Shown: positions 42,372 to 53,479, numbered from the stretch's first letter. The stretch is 64,000 nt of DNA from Bedellia somnulentella (GCA_963576735.1 OY755186.1:15611970-15675969), one strand, 5' to 3'. The notes: a model not told the origin generated them from the letters alone. Made by a program: numbers and translations.

Positions 42372-44765
42372 ATTATTTTTATTTTATTTTATTTTATTTT
42401 TATTTTATAATTATGGAAAACTTACAGCTAGTTATAATTAATTAGCAACTTAAAAGTATATCTAAAAGCCAATTATCAGTTTTCACTGTTACAAAACTTA
42501 ATAATAATGAAAAGCACAAGGTTGTACACTCATAATTATGCTAACAATTGTTTATTTTTTATACATATAATTAATCATACATAACATATAATAGGATGTA
42601 CCTAATATAAAAAAAATAATAATAATAAAACAATATAAAGGTATAACTATATAGAAAACATGATAAGCATACTGTATAGTTAACTGCTACTACCGCTGCG
42701 CTAAAGAAGATACAAAATTGCGTATAAAAGTTGATTTAACTATTTCGAAACTACTGCCAAATATATCGACCTCGTTTGAGTTGCAAAGACTGTTAATTGT
42801 ATTACTTGTGCGTATGGAAAAGAAGTTTTCCCGGAAGTTGGTGCTGCATGCAGGTACGTGGAGGGTTTTAAATTTCCTAGATGGTCTGGTCGGAACATTG
42901 ATGTTTACTATCTGTAACAGCTCCGGACAATCTATGTAACCTCTTATTATTTTTAAAAAGAAAATAACATCAGCCACTGTCCTACGGAGTTTAAGGGGAA
43001 GGAGATGGAGACGTTCACATCGGTGCTCATAGTCGGTGTAGGGAATCTTAAATTTAAATCCGATGTAGCGTGTGAACTTTCTCTGAATCTTCTCCAGCCT
43101 ATTTATATAAACCACGTATTGAGGGTTCCAAATCTGGCTGGCATATTCAAGATGACTTCGAACATACGCACAGTACAGCAGCTTTACAGTCTTCATTGAT
43201 TTAAAAGGCTTAGAAGCTCGCATAATAAAACCAAGAGATTTGGATGCTTTACTAACAATGTTGTCTATATGCTGATCGAATAGTAATTTGCTATCATACG
43301 TGACACCTAGATCACACGATGAAAGTGCCCTAGCTAAATTTTGACCTTTGATTGTGTAAGCAGCTTCGAACAAATGTCTCTTTCTAGAGAAAGTAACACA
43401 AAAGCACTTAGAGACATTTAGGTCTAACTTGTTACTTACACAATAATGGTCTAGTCTGCAGAGATCCTCTTGGAGACACAAAGCATCAGCAGCATTGTTG
43501 ACAACCATAAATACTTTCATATCGTCAGCAAAAAGTAAATGGGAGGAATTTTTAAAGCAAGAGTCGATGTCGCCGATAAAAACAATAAATAGTAGGGGAC
43601 CTAAAAGAGAACCCTGTGGTACTCCAGAGGGGATACTTCTCCAAGCAGATGTGTAACCATTAAGTACAACTGCCTGAGACCTATTACTAACATATGATGT
43701 AAACCATCTGAAAAGATTACCTCTAATGCCAGCAAAATTAAGCTTGTTCAGGAGTAAACAGTGGTCAATTCGGTCAAAGGCTTTGCTGTAATCTGTGTAT
43801 ATTGCGTCGACTTGATCACCATGATCCAACTTATTTGTAATAAAATCACTAAAAACTAAAAGGTTAGAGACCGTGGATCTACGTTTAAGAAAACCGTGCT
43901 GGGCTGGACTAAAGGTATGCTTCAAAGCGCTGTAGAGCTGCGAGTAGATAATGCGCTCGAGTATTTTGGATAGTAGACACAGTTTGGATATAGGCCTGAA
44001 GTTCTCTACGCAGTGTTTGGCGCCCTTTTTATGGATTGGTGAAATAAAGGCGGTTTTCCAACGAGAAGGCATAATACCTTCACTGATACAGCGTTGGAAA
44101 AGTAATGCAACCGGTACACTTAATTCAGATGCACAATTCACTAAGAAAACGGCTGGTATGGTATCAGGTCCTGCTGATTTGGTTAGATCTAATGAACGTA
44201 GTAGTCTTTCAACCTCTGATACACTGATTTCAACTGAGCCAATGTCACAATTTGTGTTGGAGGGGGCTATAGTATTCATAATATTCTGTATAGCGTTGTT
44301 AGAAGAAATATTCCCATTACTGTTATCCAAAAAAGTTGACTGAAAGTAAGATGAAAAAAGTTCGCTTATACCCTGGCCAGTGTCCGATGTTACTCCAGCA
44401 AGAGACATACAAGAGGGGAAAGTACTATTATTATTTTTACTTTTTAAATACGACCAGAAAACCTTAGGGTTAGTCTTAATAGAATTTTCGATGCTTGAAA
44501 TATAGGCTGAGAAACGATATCGTTCGGTTTTATTAACTCGGTCTCTCAGAAGGCGAAACGATGACTCATCCGATAAATTCCCATAGTTTTTAAACTTGAT
44601 CAAAAATTTGTACTTTTCTCTAACCATCTTTATGAGAGAGCTGTCATACCATGGAGGATATTTTAGCCTAGATTGATTATGGGTAGGAATGACAGTTGGA
44701 GCAGTTGGTACCATCCCCACATGTAGCATTGCAGTCGGAACACAACATGATTAAAATTGAGAAAA
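42372..44765 (-). mobile_element. CR1/Jockey-like LINE, 5'-truncated, ORF intact
   Basis: The minus-strand element ends in an AAAAT-rich tail (read as ATTTT repeats at 42372-42410). It has a ~280-bp 3' UTR and a 679-codon open frame. It stops upstream near 44765 without an endonuclease domain, so it is a truncated insertion in the Pten intron, antisense to the gene. Confidence 0.82.
42690..44729 (-). CDS. LINE reverse transcriptase (endonuclease missing)
   Basis: 679 open codons. Residues ~1-150 are the linker before the catalytic domain (SRLKYPPWYDSSLIKMVREK; VFWSYLKSKNNN). The reverse transcriptase follows: LDLTKSAGPDTIPAVFLVNC, ENFRPISKLCLLSKILERII, AQHGFLKRRSTVSNL, AIYTDYSKAFDRIDH, SGVPQGSLLGPLLF and FADD near residue 396 (SHLLFADDMKVFMVV). 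It ends with the usual thumb and C-terminal blocks (LGFIMRASKPF; YVRSHLEYASQIWNP; HLLPLKLRRTVADVIF). The order fits the CR1/Jockey superfamily. The ATG at 44729 is only the first in frame; the true start would lie upstream in a full element. No stops or frameshifts, so a recent insertion is likely. Confidence 0.88.
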   Translation of the reverse strand: MLHVGMVPTAPTVIPTHNQSRLKYPPWYDSSLIKMVREKYKFLIKFKNYGNLSDESSFRLLRDRVNKTERYRFSAYISSIENSIKTNPKVFWSYLKSKNNNSTFPSCMSLAGVTSDTGQGISELFSSYFQSTFLDNSNGNISSNNAIQNIMNTIAPSNTNCDIGSVEISVSEVERLLRSLDLTKSAGPDTIPAVFLVNCASELSVPVALLFQRCISEGIMPSRWKTAFISPIHKKGAKHCVENFRPISKLCLLSKILERIIYSQLYSALKHTFSPAQHGFLKRRSTVSNLLVFSDFITNKLDHGDQVDAIYTDYSKAFDRIDHCLLLNKLNFAGIRGNLFRWFTSYVSNRSQAVVLNGYTSAWRSIPSGVPQGSLLGPLLFIVFIGDIDSCFKNSSHLLFADDMKVFMVVNNAADALCLQEDLCRLDHYCVSNKLDLNVSKCFCVTFSRKRHLFEAAYTIKGQNLARALSSCDLGVTYDSKLLFDQHIDNIVSKASKSLGFIMRASKPFKSMKTVKLLYCAYVRSHLEYASQIWNPQYVVYINRLEKIQRKFTRYIGFKFKIPYTDYEHRCERLHLLPLKLRRTVADVIFFLKIIRGYIDCPELLQIVNINVPTRPSRKFKTLHVPACSTNFRENFFSIRTSNTINSLCNSNEVDIFGSSFEIVKSTFIRNFVSSLAQR

Positions 44766-44769
44766 GGTT

Positions 44770-45440
44770 TATAACCACTGGTGTTTGCTAGCAAAAGACG
44801 AGCGTTCGGTAATACAACTTGTGAATGACTGATTATATTATATATTAGATGACTGAAGCTGTCTTACTGTTAATGGGTTGTTACTGTTGTTTTACCATGC
44901 TGATGAGGTATGAGTTATTGTTCATAAGATCATACTTATATGTATTCTTAGAGGCTAGACCTGAGTCATTAGTCTTTTGATTTTACTGGAGATATTAACC
45001 GGAATATAATTCGTTCCATTAGTTGATCAATTGCCTAGTAAAATTCTCCTCTATCGTAAAATGTCACACCAGACACAGTTAGATTTTGCTCCTTTATCCT
45101 AAGCAACCCTGATAGTGGTTTCTATCATATGACAGAACCCAAATGTAAGCTCGATTCCGTATTTGAACCCGTGCCTCCTGCACTTAAGGCCGAGCTCTTC
45201 TCACTGAGCTAGCAAGGTTGAGAGGAAATGCAATTGAAATCCAAGTTTAGTATGCTCTCGGCGCGGCAGCCATATTCGTTTTGTAAATGTAACACTGACC
45301 TTACCTAAACGTCTTCCTTATTTGATGTTTTTAACTCAGTATCATGTTTAATTTCCGAGATTCCACTATATTTTAAATGCATGAACATTATTATGACTAA
45401 CATAATGTCAAGCGAATTTGTGGAACAGTAAAAGAATAAA
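44770..45440. other. Intron sequence, nothing recognised
   Basis: No ORF or repeat that I can name. A tRNA-like A-box/B-box arrangement was looked for around 45150-45215 (GAACCCGTGCCTCC; CTCACTGAGCTAGC) and seems at most an old reverse-oriented tRNA-derived repeat. Confidence 0.4.
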
Positions 45441-47198
45441 GCGCCGACGCACATAGGGGTATTTTGCATTCCTAGCCGGGCGAAATTATTTGTGCGGTTT
45501 TTTCTACTCTAAAGTAGGTAAGACTTAATAAATAAACGAGATGTGCATTGTGGAGGCTTTGTGGAGTGAGTAGAGTAGAGTGAGCGTTACCCCTAACGCC
45601 ATAAATAAATTACGTCACAAGGGGCCGACAAAGTGTGACATTGTGTGTTAGGGGTAGGAGTAGATTATGAAATTCATGTGAATTAATTTATGGATGTCCC
45701 TTATAGGCTGATATGATGATAAAATAAAATAAAGGAGTATTACATAAATTTTAATATAAAATCAATTTGATGAAGAAGAATGCCAGGGTTCATCGTCACT
45801 TTCTCCGACTTGTTCCATTTCAGATTCCGAATCTGAATCATCTTCAGATTCTGGAGAAAGTGGCAAAAACATAGCTATCGCTTCATTTGAAAAGGGATGC
45901 AGTTTAGCTTTTCTTTCTGTATTAAGCTATAACAAGGGTAATACTTCTTGTTGGAACTCCTGACGATCTCATATTGTTTTCTTGAAAGATCTGCTTCAAC
46001 AAACATAGCTAGTGCTTTAAAGGGAGATAATTGTGTGTCAGGATCATCTTGCAAACATTTTGAATAAGCTTGTTTGTATTTTTTGCTCGCTTCGGAGACT
46101 TCATGACTTCTGACAGTAAACGGGCCGCATTTCTATGGCCAGACATCTCCAGACTAGTTTTGGATGCATGTACCAACACTCCTTGACTAACGGTAGACCG
46201 TAGTTCACTGGTTTTCTTTCGCTTGTTCCTGTCAGAGGGTTCATCAAAAGGTTTTGATGGGCGACCGGCACGCTTTTGTGGTAACGAAACAATAGGTATC
46301 TCAAACGTTCCTTGAAGCCACGTAGCATTGGCAGTTATAAATTTATGAAGTATTCTATTTGCCTTCAACCACTTTTTTTGAAATCACTTTTAAAATATGA
46401 AATTTTCTGTTTCAAAACCTTTGATTGTTCATCATTAAAGTTGTCAGACGATAAAAGGTAATTTTCCAAATAATCGACTTTTTCGTCAAAAGTATGCAAT
46501 TCTTGTTGTTGCATTTTATTAAACAGGTATTGTCTAGTTACAACCTTGTAGTGAGAGCCACCTGGTAACGCTGAAACAATAAAAAAGAAAATATTCCATA
46601 AATTGGTTGAAAATAACAGTTAACATTTTTTAGACAACACCAACACTAACGCGTAAGTTTTATCAAAAGTAGCAAAAAGTAGCACTCAATTCGTGTAATA
46701 CCTAATAAATGACAGTTTTTGTCATCCGCTACAACAGAAATCGTTACTCGGAAGCACTCGGAAGGACAACTTTATACATTTTGAAATGTACAATTCAGGT
46801 AAAATTTGCTTAAATAATGGAGACAATTGTAAATTGATTTTGAACCTTACAAATACATATAAACATCAGTAAATCTTAATACATAAGACTCTTCTTACCT
46901 GTATTATAACAATCCATAGTACTTTTAGTTAAAATAACTCACAATAAACAAGCACTAAGGTCTCAAACACGGTACGCTTTTAATGTAGCCAGTAAATGAC
47001 GAGAGCGCATGCGACAACGATCAAGTTCCGACTGGTGTGTGGCTGGATAGCGCAGGCGCACTACTTTAAAAAGGGTCGTCTATTGTTCAGTAGCTACCTG
47101 GCTCACTAACAAGTATTCAATTGTGCTTTCAAGTTGGAATTTGTTTTTACTAATTTCGCCCGGCTAGGAATGCAAAATAATCGTATGTGCGACGAAGC
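45441..47198 (-). mobile_element. DNA transposon with 45-bp terminal inverted repeats
   Basis: The left end 45441-45485 and the right end 47154-47198 are inverted copies matching at 39 of 45 positions; the inner 26 bp (TATTTTGCATTCCTAGCCGG onward) are identical. Inside lies a two-exon broken gene on the minus strand. The target-site duplication is not resolved. I cannot name the superfamily. Confidence 0.82.
45780..46917 (-). pseudogene. Unnamed arthropod transposon protein, two exons, frameshifted
   Basis: Exon 1 is 46899-46917 (MDCYNT plus one base) with a GTAAGAAG donor. Exon 2 begins at 46570 after TTGTTTCAG and reads LPGGSHYKVVTRQYLFNKMQ onward. A frameshift near 46368 leads into WLKANRILHKFITANATWLQ, then KRAGRPSKPFDEPSDRNKRK, then LKALAMFVEADLSRKQYEIV. 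A further shift gives an acidic Ser-rich tail. This protein type (GRP.K.F.E.SDR.KR.KT.ELR; VEADL.R.QYEI.R) is repeated many times in arthropod genomes and is probably transposon-encoded; that is from memory and its biochemical role is unknown. Two frameshifts make this copy dead. Confidence 0.7.
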
Positions 47199-47249
47199 AA
47201 AAGTTTGCTCACTTGTAGATTATACAGGATTGCATGAGGCTATTTTGTT

Positions 47250-47365
47250 TAACTTCTACTCACGCCTATTATTTCTATTGAGGTAGGCAGAGATTTATCG
47301 GTCGCAAGTTAGCACGACCCTGACAAATCTCTATTGCTTCCCTTGCATTCATTATTATTTTCGGA
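47250..47365 (-). mobile_element. RTE LINE 3'-end fragment
   Basis: CTCACGCCTATTATTTCTAT, then GAGGTAGGCAGAGATT and CACGACCCTGACAAATCTC: the RTE 3' end in reverse, diverged. Confidence 0.75.
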
Positions 47366-47375
47366 ATATCGTATA

Positions 47376-47627
47376 GGGCCAGCGCTGACTGCCGGCATGG
47401 CATGGCAAAGGATTTCGGTACAGATATAGCATTTTTAATCTTATTACCATGAGTATAGAATTCATTTTACTTCGTTTTGACACAACGATGCCGACGTTTT
47501 GTCCTACCGCGGTCTCCCTCGGCATCGTTGTGTCAAAATGAATTATATACGCATGGTAATAAGATTAAAAATGCTATATCTGTACCGAAATCCTTTGCCA
47601 TGCCATGCCGGCAGTCAGCGCCGGCCC
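47376..47627. mobile_element. Foldback MITE, copy 2
   Basis: The same family as 41418-41679, nearly identical, with two CATGG units in each arm. Flanks are ATA (47373-47375) and TTA (47628-47630), consistent with a TWA-type target but not a perfect duplication. Confidence 0.85.
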
Positions 47628-47789
47628 TTAGTTTCTCGCCTGTCCCATGACCGAAATGATATTATTATTATTCTTATTCATGCTCTTTCATTCTTCTTAC
47701 TTCGAACTTCCGCCTTTGTAAGAACGTTTTCAATCTGGTCTGGTTTAATAAATAAATGATATGATATTGATAATACATAAAATAATATA

Positions 47790-48035
47790 ATGCTGTGTAG
47801 TGTCGGCCTAGATAGCACTACCCCACTTCTTCCGGTAGGTGTACGTAAGAGGCGACTAACGGACTTGGGGCTTTTTAAGGGATTTTTGGGCGATGAGGTT
47901 TGGAGACCCATCACCAGCAACCTTTATTTTACCACCTTTTCCCACTTAACTTTCCAAAAGAGGCTGAAGAATTTCTAATTCTTCAGCTCTGGCTACCCCA
48001 TCTAGGGATTTATAGCCGTGAGTATATGTATATGT
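47790..48035 (+). mobile_element. SINE of the RTE-tailed family, complete
   Basis: Runs from CTGTGTAGTGTCGGCCTAG to GCCGTGAGTATATGTATATG. It belongs to the TTCCGGTAGGTGTACG subfamily. Confidence 0.9.
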
Positions 48036-48064
48036 ATGTATGCAATATTAAATTAAGGATGATT

Positions 48065-48175
48065 GGGTGATGTGTCTTCCACCAACAACACTTATAAAAA
48101 CACAATACTAAGTCGTCTCTTGCTACATCCGCGGGAAGAAATAGATTAGTGTTATTCTAAGCCGTCATGTCATTA
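48065..48175 (-). mobile_element. SINE fragment, 5' half
   Basis: GTGATGTGTCTTCCACCAAC, then AAGTCGTCTCTTGC, AGAAATAGATTAGTG and TTCTAAGCCGTC: a diverged 5' half in reverse orientation, directly after a complete forward copy. Confidence 0.65.
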
Positions 48176-48179
48176 TGAA

Positions 48180-49080
48180 TTGAATTTTAAAACGTCATAT
48201 GCGCCGTCTACAAAAGTCCCATTACCTACCCATAAGGGTATTTTACTTCATACACTCCAAAGGGTAAGCAGAATGGACAGTAAAGTGTCGTGTCTCGATC
48301 ACCTGACGCCTGCCGCCCTCAGCAGTGTATTGATTAAACAAACAATTATCACAAAGATAGCATCGCGAAGGTAAAGCACTGTTACTATGTACATGTAGGT
48401 CGTTCACCGGACTTAGTTGTAGTAGGTAGTATAGGGAAGGCTCTTATTTGATGGAGTTTTGGTCAATTGATTGTAGTATTGTTGTATAGGTCAGTAGCAG
48501 TTGAATACTATAGAATAATTAAGATAAATTTTTTTTTTGCATAATTCATTTTTCTCGTATTTGATTTTTTAGGCATTATATTGTTTCCACTACGGGCTGA
48601 ATCTTTTATGAGAGGAATTTTGTGTAATTTTGCTTTTCATATTGATTTTTTAAAATAAGAATACTGAAGTCATTTTTTAGTCATAACTGTTCAACTGCTA
48701 CGAAGAAAACGGCGAAAGTGATATTTTACCATAAAAATATATTTATGTTCTTGACAACAAATATGTTACTACGCCTTGCAAATTATTTAGTTAATGCATA
48801 TTTTTTAAATTTGCGTTAAATGGTATGCGGTAACAGCTTTGTACTTATATGAACTTAAGCCTATCCGCATATGAAAGCAATGCAATAATAATTTTAGATT
48901 AAAATAAAAAAATCTGGTTTTCATATATTGGTATATATATTATTGTAATTTACACACTTTCACAAAAACATTTAAATTATAACATTTACAACAGTCAAAT
49001 ATAATGATCGATTGTCTTCTTAATCTATTTAAAAAGAGAGCTTTAGCCACTAAAACTGTATTAAATACTTACACACTTTC
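48180..49080. other. Intron sequence, nothing recognised
   Basis: AT-rich, with no supported gene. Confidence 0.45.
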
Positions 49081-49330
49081 AGCCGTGTAGTGCCGGCTTA
49101 GAATGTCGCTACCCCTTTCTACCCACGGGTGGCGTAAGAGGCGACTAAGGGTATTGGGGCTTTTTATTGGATTTTTGGCCGATGCGGTTGGAGACCCATC
49201 ACCAAGAACCTTTATTTTTACCATCTTTTCCCCACTCAACTTCCAAAAGTGGCTGAGGAATTTATAATTCCTTAGCTCTGGCTATCCCTTCCAGGGAAAT
49301 ATAACCGTGAGTATATGTATGTATGTACAC
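49081..49330 (+). mobile_element. SINE of the RTE-tailed family, complete
   Basis: Runs from GCCGTGTAGTGCCGGCTTAG to ACCGTGAGTATATGTATGTATG, flanked by ACACTTTCA on both sides. It belongs to the CCACGGGTGGCG subfamily. Confidence 0.9.
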
Positions 49331-49887
49331 TTTCAATAAACCTAACCCCCCCTCTGTATGTCGGCTAAATGATAAAACATTGTTACTATGTACAAAAGTT
49401 CGTTCACCTCGCCTTGTTTATTTGCAGACAGGTGTTTTGAGAAGGCTTTTGTCTTGAAATCGATTAGATAAGTAGGTTCGATTGTTCGGTGTCGCTTTAT
49501 GAAAGTGACGGCTCACCCACGCCGTTTATGTTGCCCTGGTAGCTGGGACAATTAAGGTTTTCTATTTTAGGGGATTTTTGTGGGTTTTTTTATTGATTGG
49601 ATATTTGAAACTCTTACCATAAAGATAGGTATTTATTCACTGTGTTATATTAATCCTCTTAAAGGGGTATGTGAGATAATGATTAAAAATAGAGATCCTC
49701 TGAATTATAGGCAAGCGCTAACAATGTCTTCTTGAGTTATCTCTCTTTTTACTTTTATTATGAATGGTGGCGATACAATACTTACAAAGCCTACCACATG
49801 TAAGGGTGCCTTTCCACCAGAGATGTGCTATGCAGCTATGCTATGGATGCGTATCATACCCACCAATAATATTTATTGATGCACGTC
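49331..49887. other. Intron sequence, nothing recognised
   Basis: AT-rich, no gene or named repeat. Confidence 0.45.
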
Positions 49888-49890
49888 TAA

Positions 49891-50027
49891 CGCCCGATTT
49901 CTGAATTGAGTACTCAAGCTGAGAACGACTTAAGTATCGTTTTGTCTTATTCAGTTGTTAAGATTTTATTGCGACAGAACGATACTTAAGTTGTTCTCAA
50001 CTGGATACTCAATTCAGAAATGGGGCG
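49891..50027. mobile_element. Small foldback MITE with TAA target-site duplication
   Basis: CGCCCGATTTCTGAATTGAG at the left and CTCAATTCAGAAATGGGGCG at the right form arms of about 50 bp that meet over a short loop. TAA flanks both ends (49888-49890, 50028-50030). No ORF. Confidence 0.85.
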
Positions 50028-50284
50028 TAAGTCTCGTATCGGTCTATATAGCCACCATCGTAGTAGTCGAAACACTGAAGATTCCTAAATAAGACACTGA
50101 TTAAACCGTCTATCATAGACGTATCAGGCTAATGGTGATGAATGGTAAGACTGTCTTTGTTTTCGGTTTTCGGCAACACTGTCCATTAAAAACGGTTTTT
50201 AGGTGTAGAATTTTAAAATGAAGCGGGTGGTAAGAGGGTAGTTTGTAGAGCTAGTACAAGATTCAAATAAGGCAATAAGAACTC

Positions 50285-50400
50285 AAACGCCTTATATCTT
50301 CGAAAGGGTGGCAAAGGTACTAATACTTCTGAACAACACGTGATATTATATCACCTGCTGTTCAGAGTACCCATCTCACGTTATAGGGTAATAAGGCACG
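50285..50400 (-). mobile_element. tRNA-derived SINE fragment
   Basis: CAAAGGTACTAATACTTCTG, then CACGTGATA and CAGAGTACCCA match the 3' body of the family in reverse. Confidence 0.65.
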
Positions 50401-51256
50401 CAAAAATCTTCGACAGAACATTATTTCAATGACAAACATTCTTTATTTTTTTTAGAATGCTTAACAAAGGCTCTTTCTTATGTACATTGTATAATGCATA
50501 TTCTGGTAGAAACTAAGTAGACGAATGTGTTGCAATATGAATAACTGATACCAGTTATAAATGGAATCATTCTCCTTAGTTAAACAAATTAATTCACTTA
50601 ATATATAAAACTATGTCGCGACTACTACTGATGCATTCGCCATTCTCATAGAGTAAAGAAAAAAAAACTCAAGATGATCAGCTTCCGCTTAGCCCCACTG
50701 TAAATTAAAAAATATGTTTTTATTGCTATGACACGAATAAAAAAGGTTGTCTTCGTATTGTAAAGCAGTGGGATAAATAAATATATATTTCTGAAGCTAT
50801 CGCTGTTGCTGTTTGCCGAAATGTGAAAAACTATGATAACTCGTAGTAATAAAAAAATATCGAATAGTGCTCCCCTTCCCTACCCAAGAAATCTAAACCC
50901 AAAAGCACCCATTTCACGGCTCATCTTTACAGGGTGCCTTATTTGTAAGTTTGTAATTATTAAACGATCTAGAGAAATTAACAAAACATTTGCTTAGAAG
51001 TAGTGCTAAAACGAACCTACTCTAATTAACCTCACCGAACGACAAATTACAATTATCTAAAAATCAAAAAGACATCAAAATTCCGCAAAAACTCCAACAA
51101 AAACTTGTCAAATTGAAATCTCCGAAACGCCATCGCCAAAAATTTACATCATCCGTCGAGAATCACCAAAAAAAAACGACTAAGAACCGTTTAGTTGTAA
51201 AAAGATGCGTAGCAACAGTGGACGTTCAGCTGAGTGTAGACGTATTACAAAGTAAC
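50401..51256. other. Intron sequence, nothing recognised
   Basis: AT-rich, no gene supported. Confidence 0.45.
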
Positions 51257-51382
51257 GAAGGCCGAATGCTCGACCGCTGTTGCTACGCTAAAATTAGTTC
51301 GCCAATTTTAGAGTACATATTTGGGAGATGTGCGCCGTACGCTCCAGCCGACGATGTATGGCTTCGGATTAGGGATGCTGAC
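51257..51382 (+). repeat. Duplicated unit 1 (lies within a 92-codon ORF)
   Basis: GAAGGCCGAATGCTCGACCG to GATTAGGGATGC is echoed, with many changes, at 51795-51900. It lies inside an open frame (51113-51391, ending AKISSPILEYIFGRC...RIRDADLE) that I do not recognise. It could be a fossil transposon piece. Confidence 0.5.
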
Positions 51383-51604
51383 TTGGAGTAATTTATCGAT
51401 AGCTTTAAAAGTTGACATGTATCGGCTTTGCGTTCGATCGAATTTATTGGTTAGTGATGGGTATGCATTATTTTTTTGAATTTCGAATGGTTACCGTTCC
51501 TCGTTTTTCTAAAATCTTGTGGTAACAAATTGCAGAGTAAAATGACTTTCTTTTATTCTTATCCTAAATATTTTCATGCCCAACAATAATAATACTCGTC
51601 CTAG

Positions 51605-51720
51605 AGGTACCTTCCTCACCTGGACCTTAGACACGTGGTATAGGGCAGAACCTATACTTTGTTCGTACACACTGTCACATGACTAAAATCAGTTAACCGC
51701 AGCTGGTATCTTCTAGCTCG
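51605..51720 (-). mobile_element. tRNA-derived SINE fragment, degenerate
   Basis: ACCTTCCTCACCTGGACCTT, then CACGTGGTATAGGGCAG and ACACTGTCACATGACTAA follow family order in reverse. Confidence 0.6.
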
Positions 51721-51794
51721 TTTTAGATATTGTTCTAAGAATCCCTTGAAGAATATATTTGTCTCGGTATTCGTGTGTCGGCTACAAAGTAAGG

Positions 51795-51900
51795 GAAGGC
51801 CACCCAGTGGTACATGCGGTATTGCCACGCTCAAATTAGTTTGCCAATTTTAGATTACATATTTGTGAAGAGCGGTACACGGCTCCAGATTAGGGATATT
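51795..51900 (+). repeat. Duplicated unit 2
   Basis: GAAGGCCACCCAGTGGTAC, then ACGCTCAAATTAGTTTGCC, then TTTAGATTACATATTTGTG: the diverged partner of 51257-51382, same orientation. Confidence 0.5.
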
Positions 51901-52536
51901 AACAGTCGAAAGGTGTGGAAACGGTCGATTTCGAGTGAAATGTTTTTGGTTTTAAGTGTCGTTGAATCGATTTGGATTTACTGAGATTTTTTGCAACGAT
52001 ACTGGTTGGCTTAGCTTTTTTATTCGATTAATAGGTTTGATGTAAAGATAGTCACTTTTGAGTTTTGTTTCAATTTCTAACTTGTAATGAACAAAGGTTT
52101 GCTATAACTTTCAGAAATTTATTGTTTTGTTACTGCGGTTGAATTCAAATATCAATAGTCAGTTTTCCTGCAATTTAAATAAAATATTACCAATCGCGGT
52201 TCATTCAGCTAAAATGAAACATATCAAATGTCATAATTCTGATACTTTCGAACCTTACACGTTAGTTTATCAACTAATGCAATTAAACAAAATCACGAGA
52301 TCTTATTACCTAATATTCCGGTTTGAGCCGCTCAATAGCAGATCCAGTGAGGCGGCACCCATCACTATTCGACTCTATATATAACACTAGTTTACAGTAC
52401 ATATGTTGCTGGGATTTTTTAAGCTGTTGTTGACTACTCATATTGAACTATATTTAAAACTATTAGTAGTTTTTTTTTAACAGCTCTAGTTTTTGAGTTT
52501 CAGCTAAATGCGGTTTAAACAGAAAAAAACGTGTAT
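51901..52536. other. Intron sequence, nothing recognised
   Basis: AT-rich, no supported gene. It may include the 3' flank of the minus-strand transposon protein that follows. Confidence 0.4.
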
Positions 52537-53476
52537 TTACCTAAAAGCATATTTATTTGAAAAATACATTAATTGTGTAGACATAGGGAAATGGTGTATC
52601 AGAGACCAGCAGTAGTCAGACATCATATTTATATCCCAGAAACCCTGATAACGTTTTTCCATGACACGTAAATCTTGATGCATACGCTCTCCCTGTTCTT
52701 CGCTCATATCTTCTAAATTTTCCGGAAACCTGTCCAGATGACTGAAGAGGAAATGAAGTTTTATGCTCATATTGCATCCCATATCTCTTAATTGTAAAAG
52801 CAGGTCTTCAACAAGTTCAACATAATTTTCAGATTTTTTATTCTCTTTCTCGATAAAAAGTTATTTTAGTGCCTGGAGATAGCAAATTTTTTTCTTTCAG
52901 TCTCGAAGCCAGCAATTCAGCTTGTTTAGAAAGATTTAAGTCTCTTACAAAATCATCCAACTCATTTTGTGTAAAACATTTTGGCTCACCTGGCGTACTT
53001 TCGAAATCAGAATCAATTTGTGATGTGCTTGGTTCTTCATAGTCTTGTTCTAAGAGTTCAGTTAAATTTTTGGGCTCTGAAAGTTCAGGTGATTGCTGCA
53101 CTGGACGCAGAACACATGTAGTACTTGGGTATTGCCATTTAGCTCGATTTTTGGTGTATAAGCCGTTTATGTTCAAGCTACAAAAGTAACAGTCGTCGAG
53201 ATGATTTTTCGGTTCTTTCCAAATAGTTGGTGTTTTAAATTTAAAAGAACTTCTTTTACCATTTTTCCATAATCTTAAGTATTCAATACACGACTTACAA
53301 GCACAATCAGGAGCCCAAGACTTGTTATTTTTATCCAACGACATTCCAAAATATAAAAAATAAGCATTTTTAAGTGTCTCTGATATGGCTTTTCTACACT
53401 TCTCAAACACATATTCTCCGCATATGTAACAAAAATGGTTTGGATTGTTTATACAACGTCTCCTTGAACTACTCAT
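52537..53476 (-). pseudogene. Arthropod repeat protein with CX2C modules, internally deleted
   Basis: Part 1 (52838-53476) starts MSSSRRRCINNPNHFCYICG and continues with a CX2C-rich N-terminus: YFLYFGMSLDKNNKSWAPDC, CKSCIEYLRLWKNGK, WKEPKNHLDDCYFC. It ends KITFYRERE at a stop. Part 2 (52537-52782, extended upstream in frame by KSENYVELVEDLLLQLRD) reads MGCNMSIKLHFLFSHLDRF, PENLEDMSEEQGERMHQDL, then EKRYQGFWDINMMSDYCW. Both parts belong to one long repeat protein found in many copies in arthropods (recalled, role unknown, probably transposon-encoded). The central region that normally separates them is missing, so this is an internally deleted copy. Confidence 0.7.
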
Positions 53477-53479
53477 GCC

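Noticed and set aside
45150..45215. A possible tRNA gene near CTCACTGAGCTAGCAAGG
   Set aside because: The stems do not close; at most an old tRNA-derived repeat.
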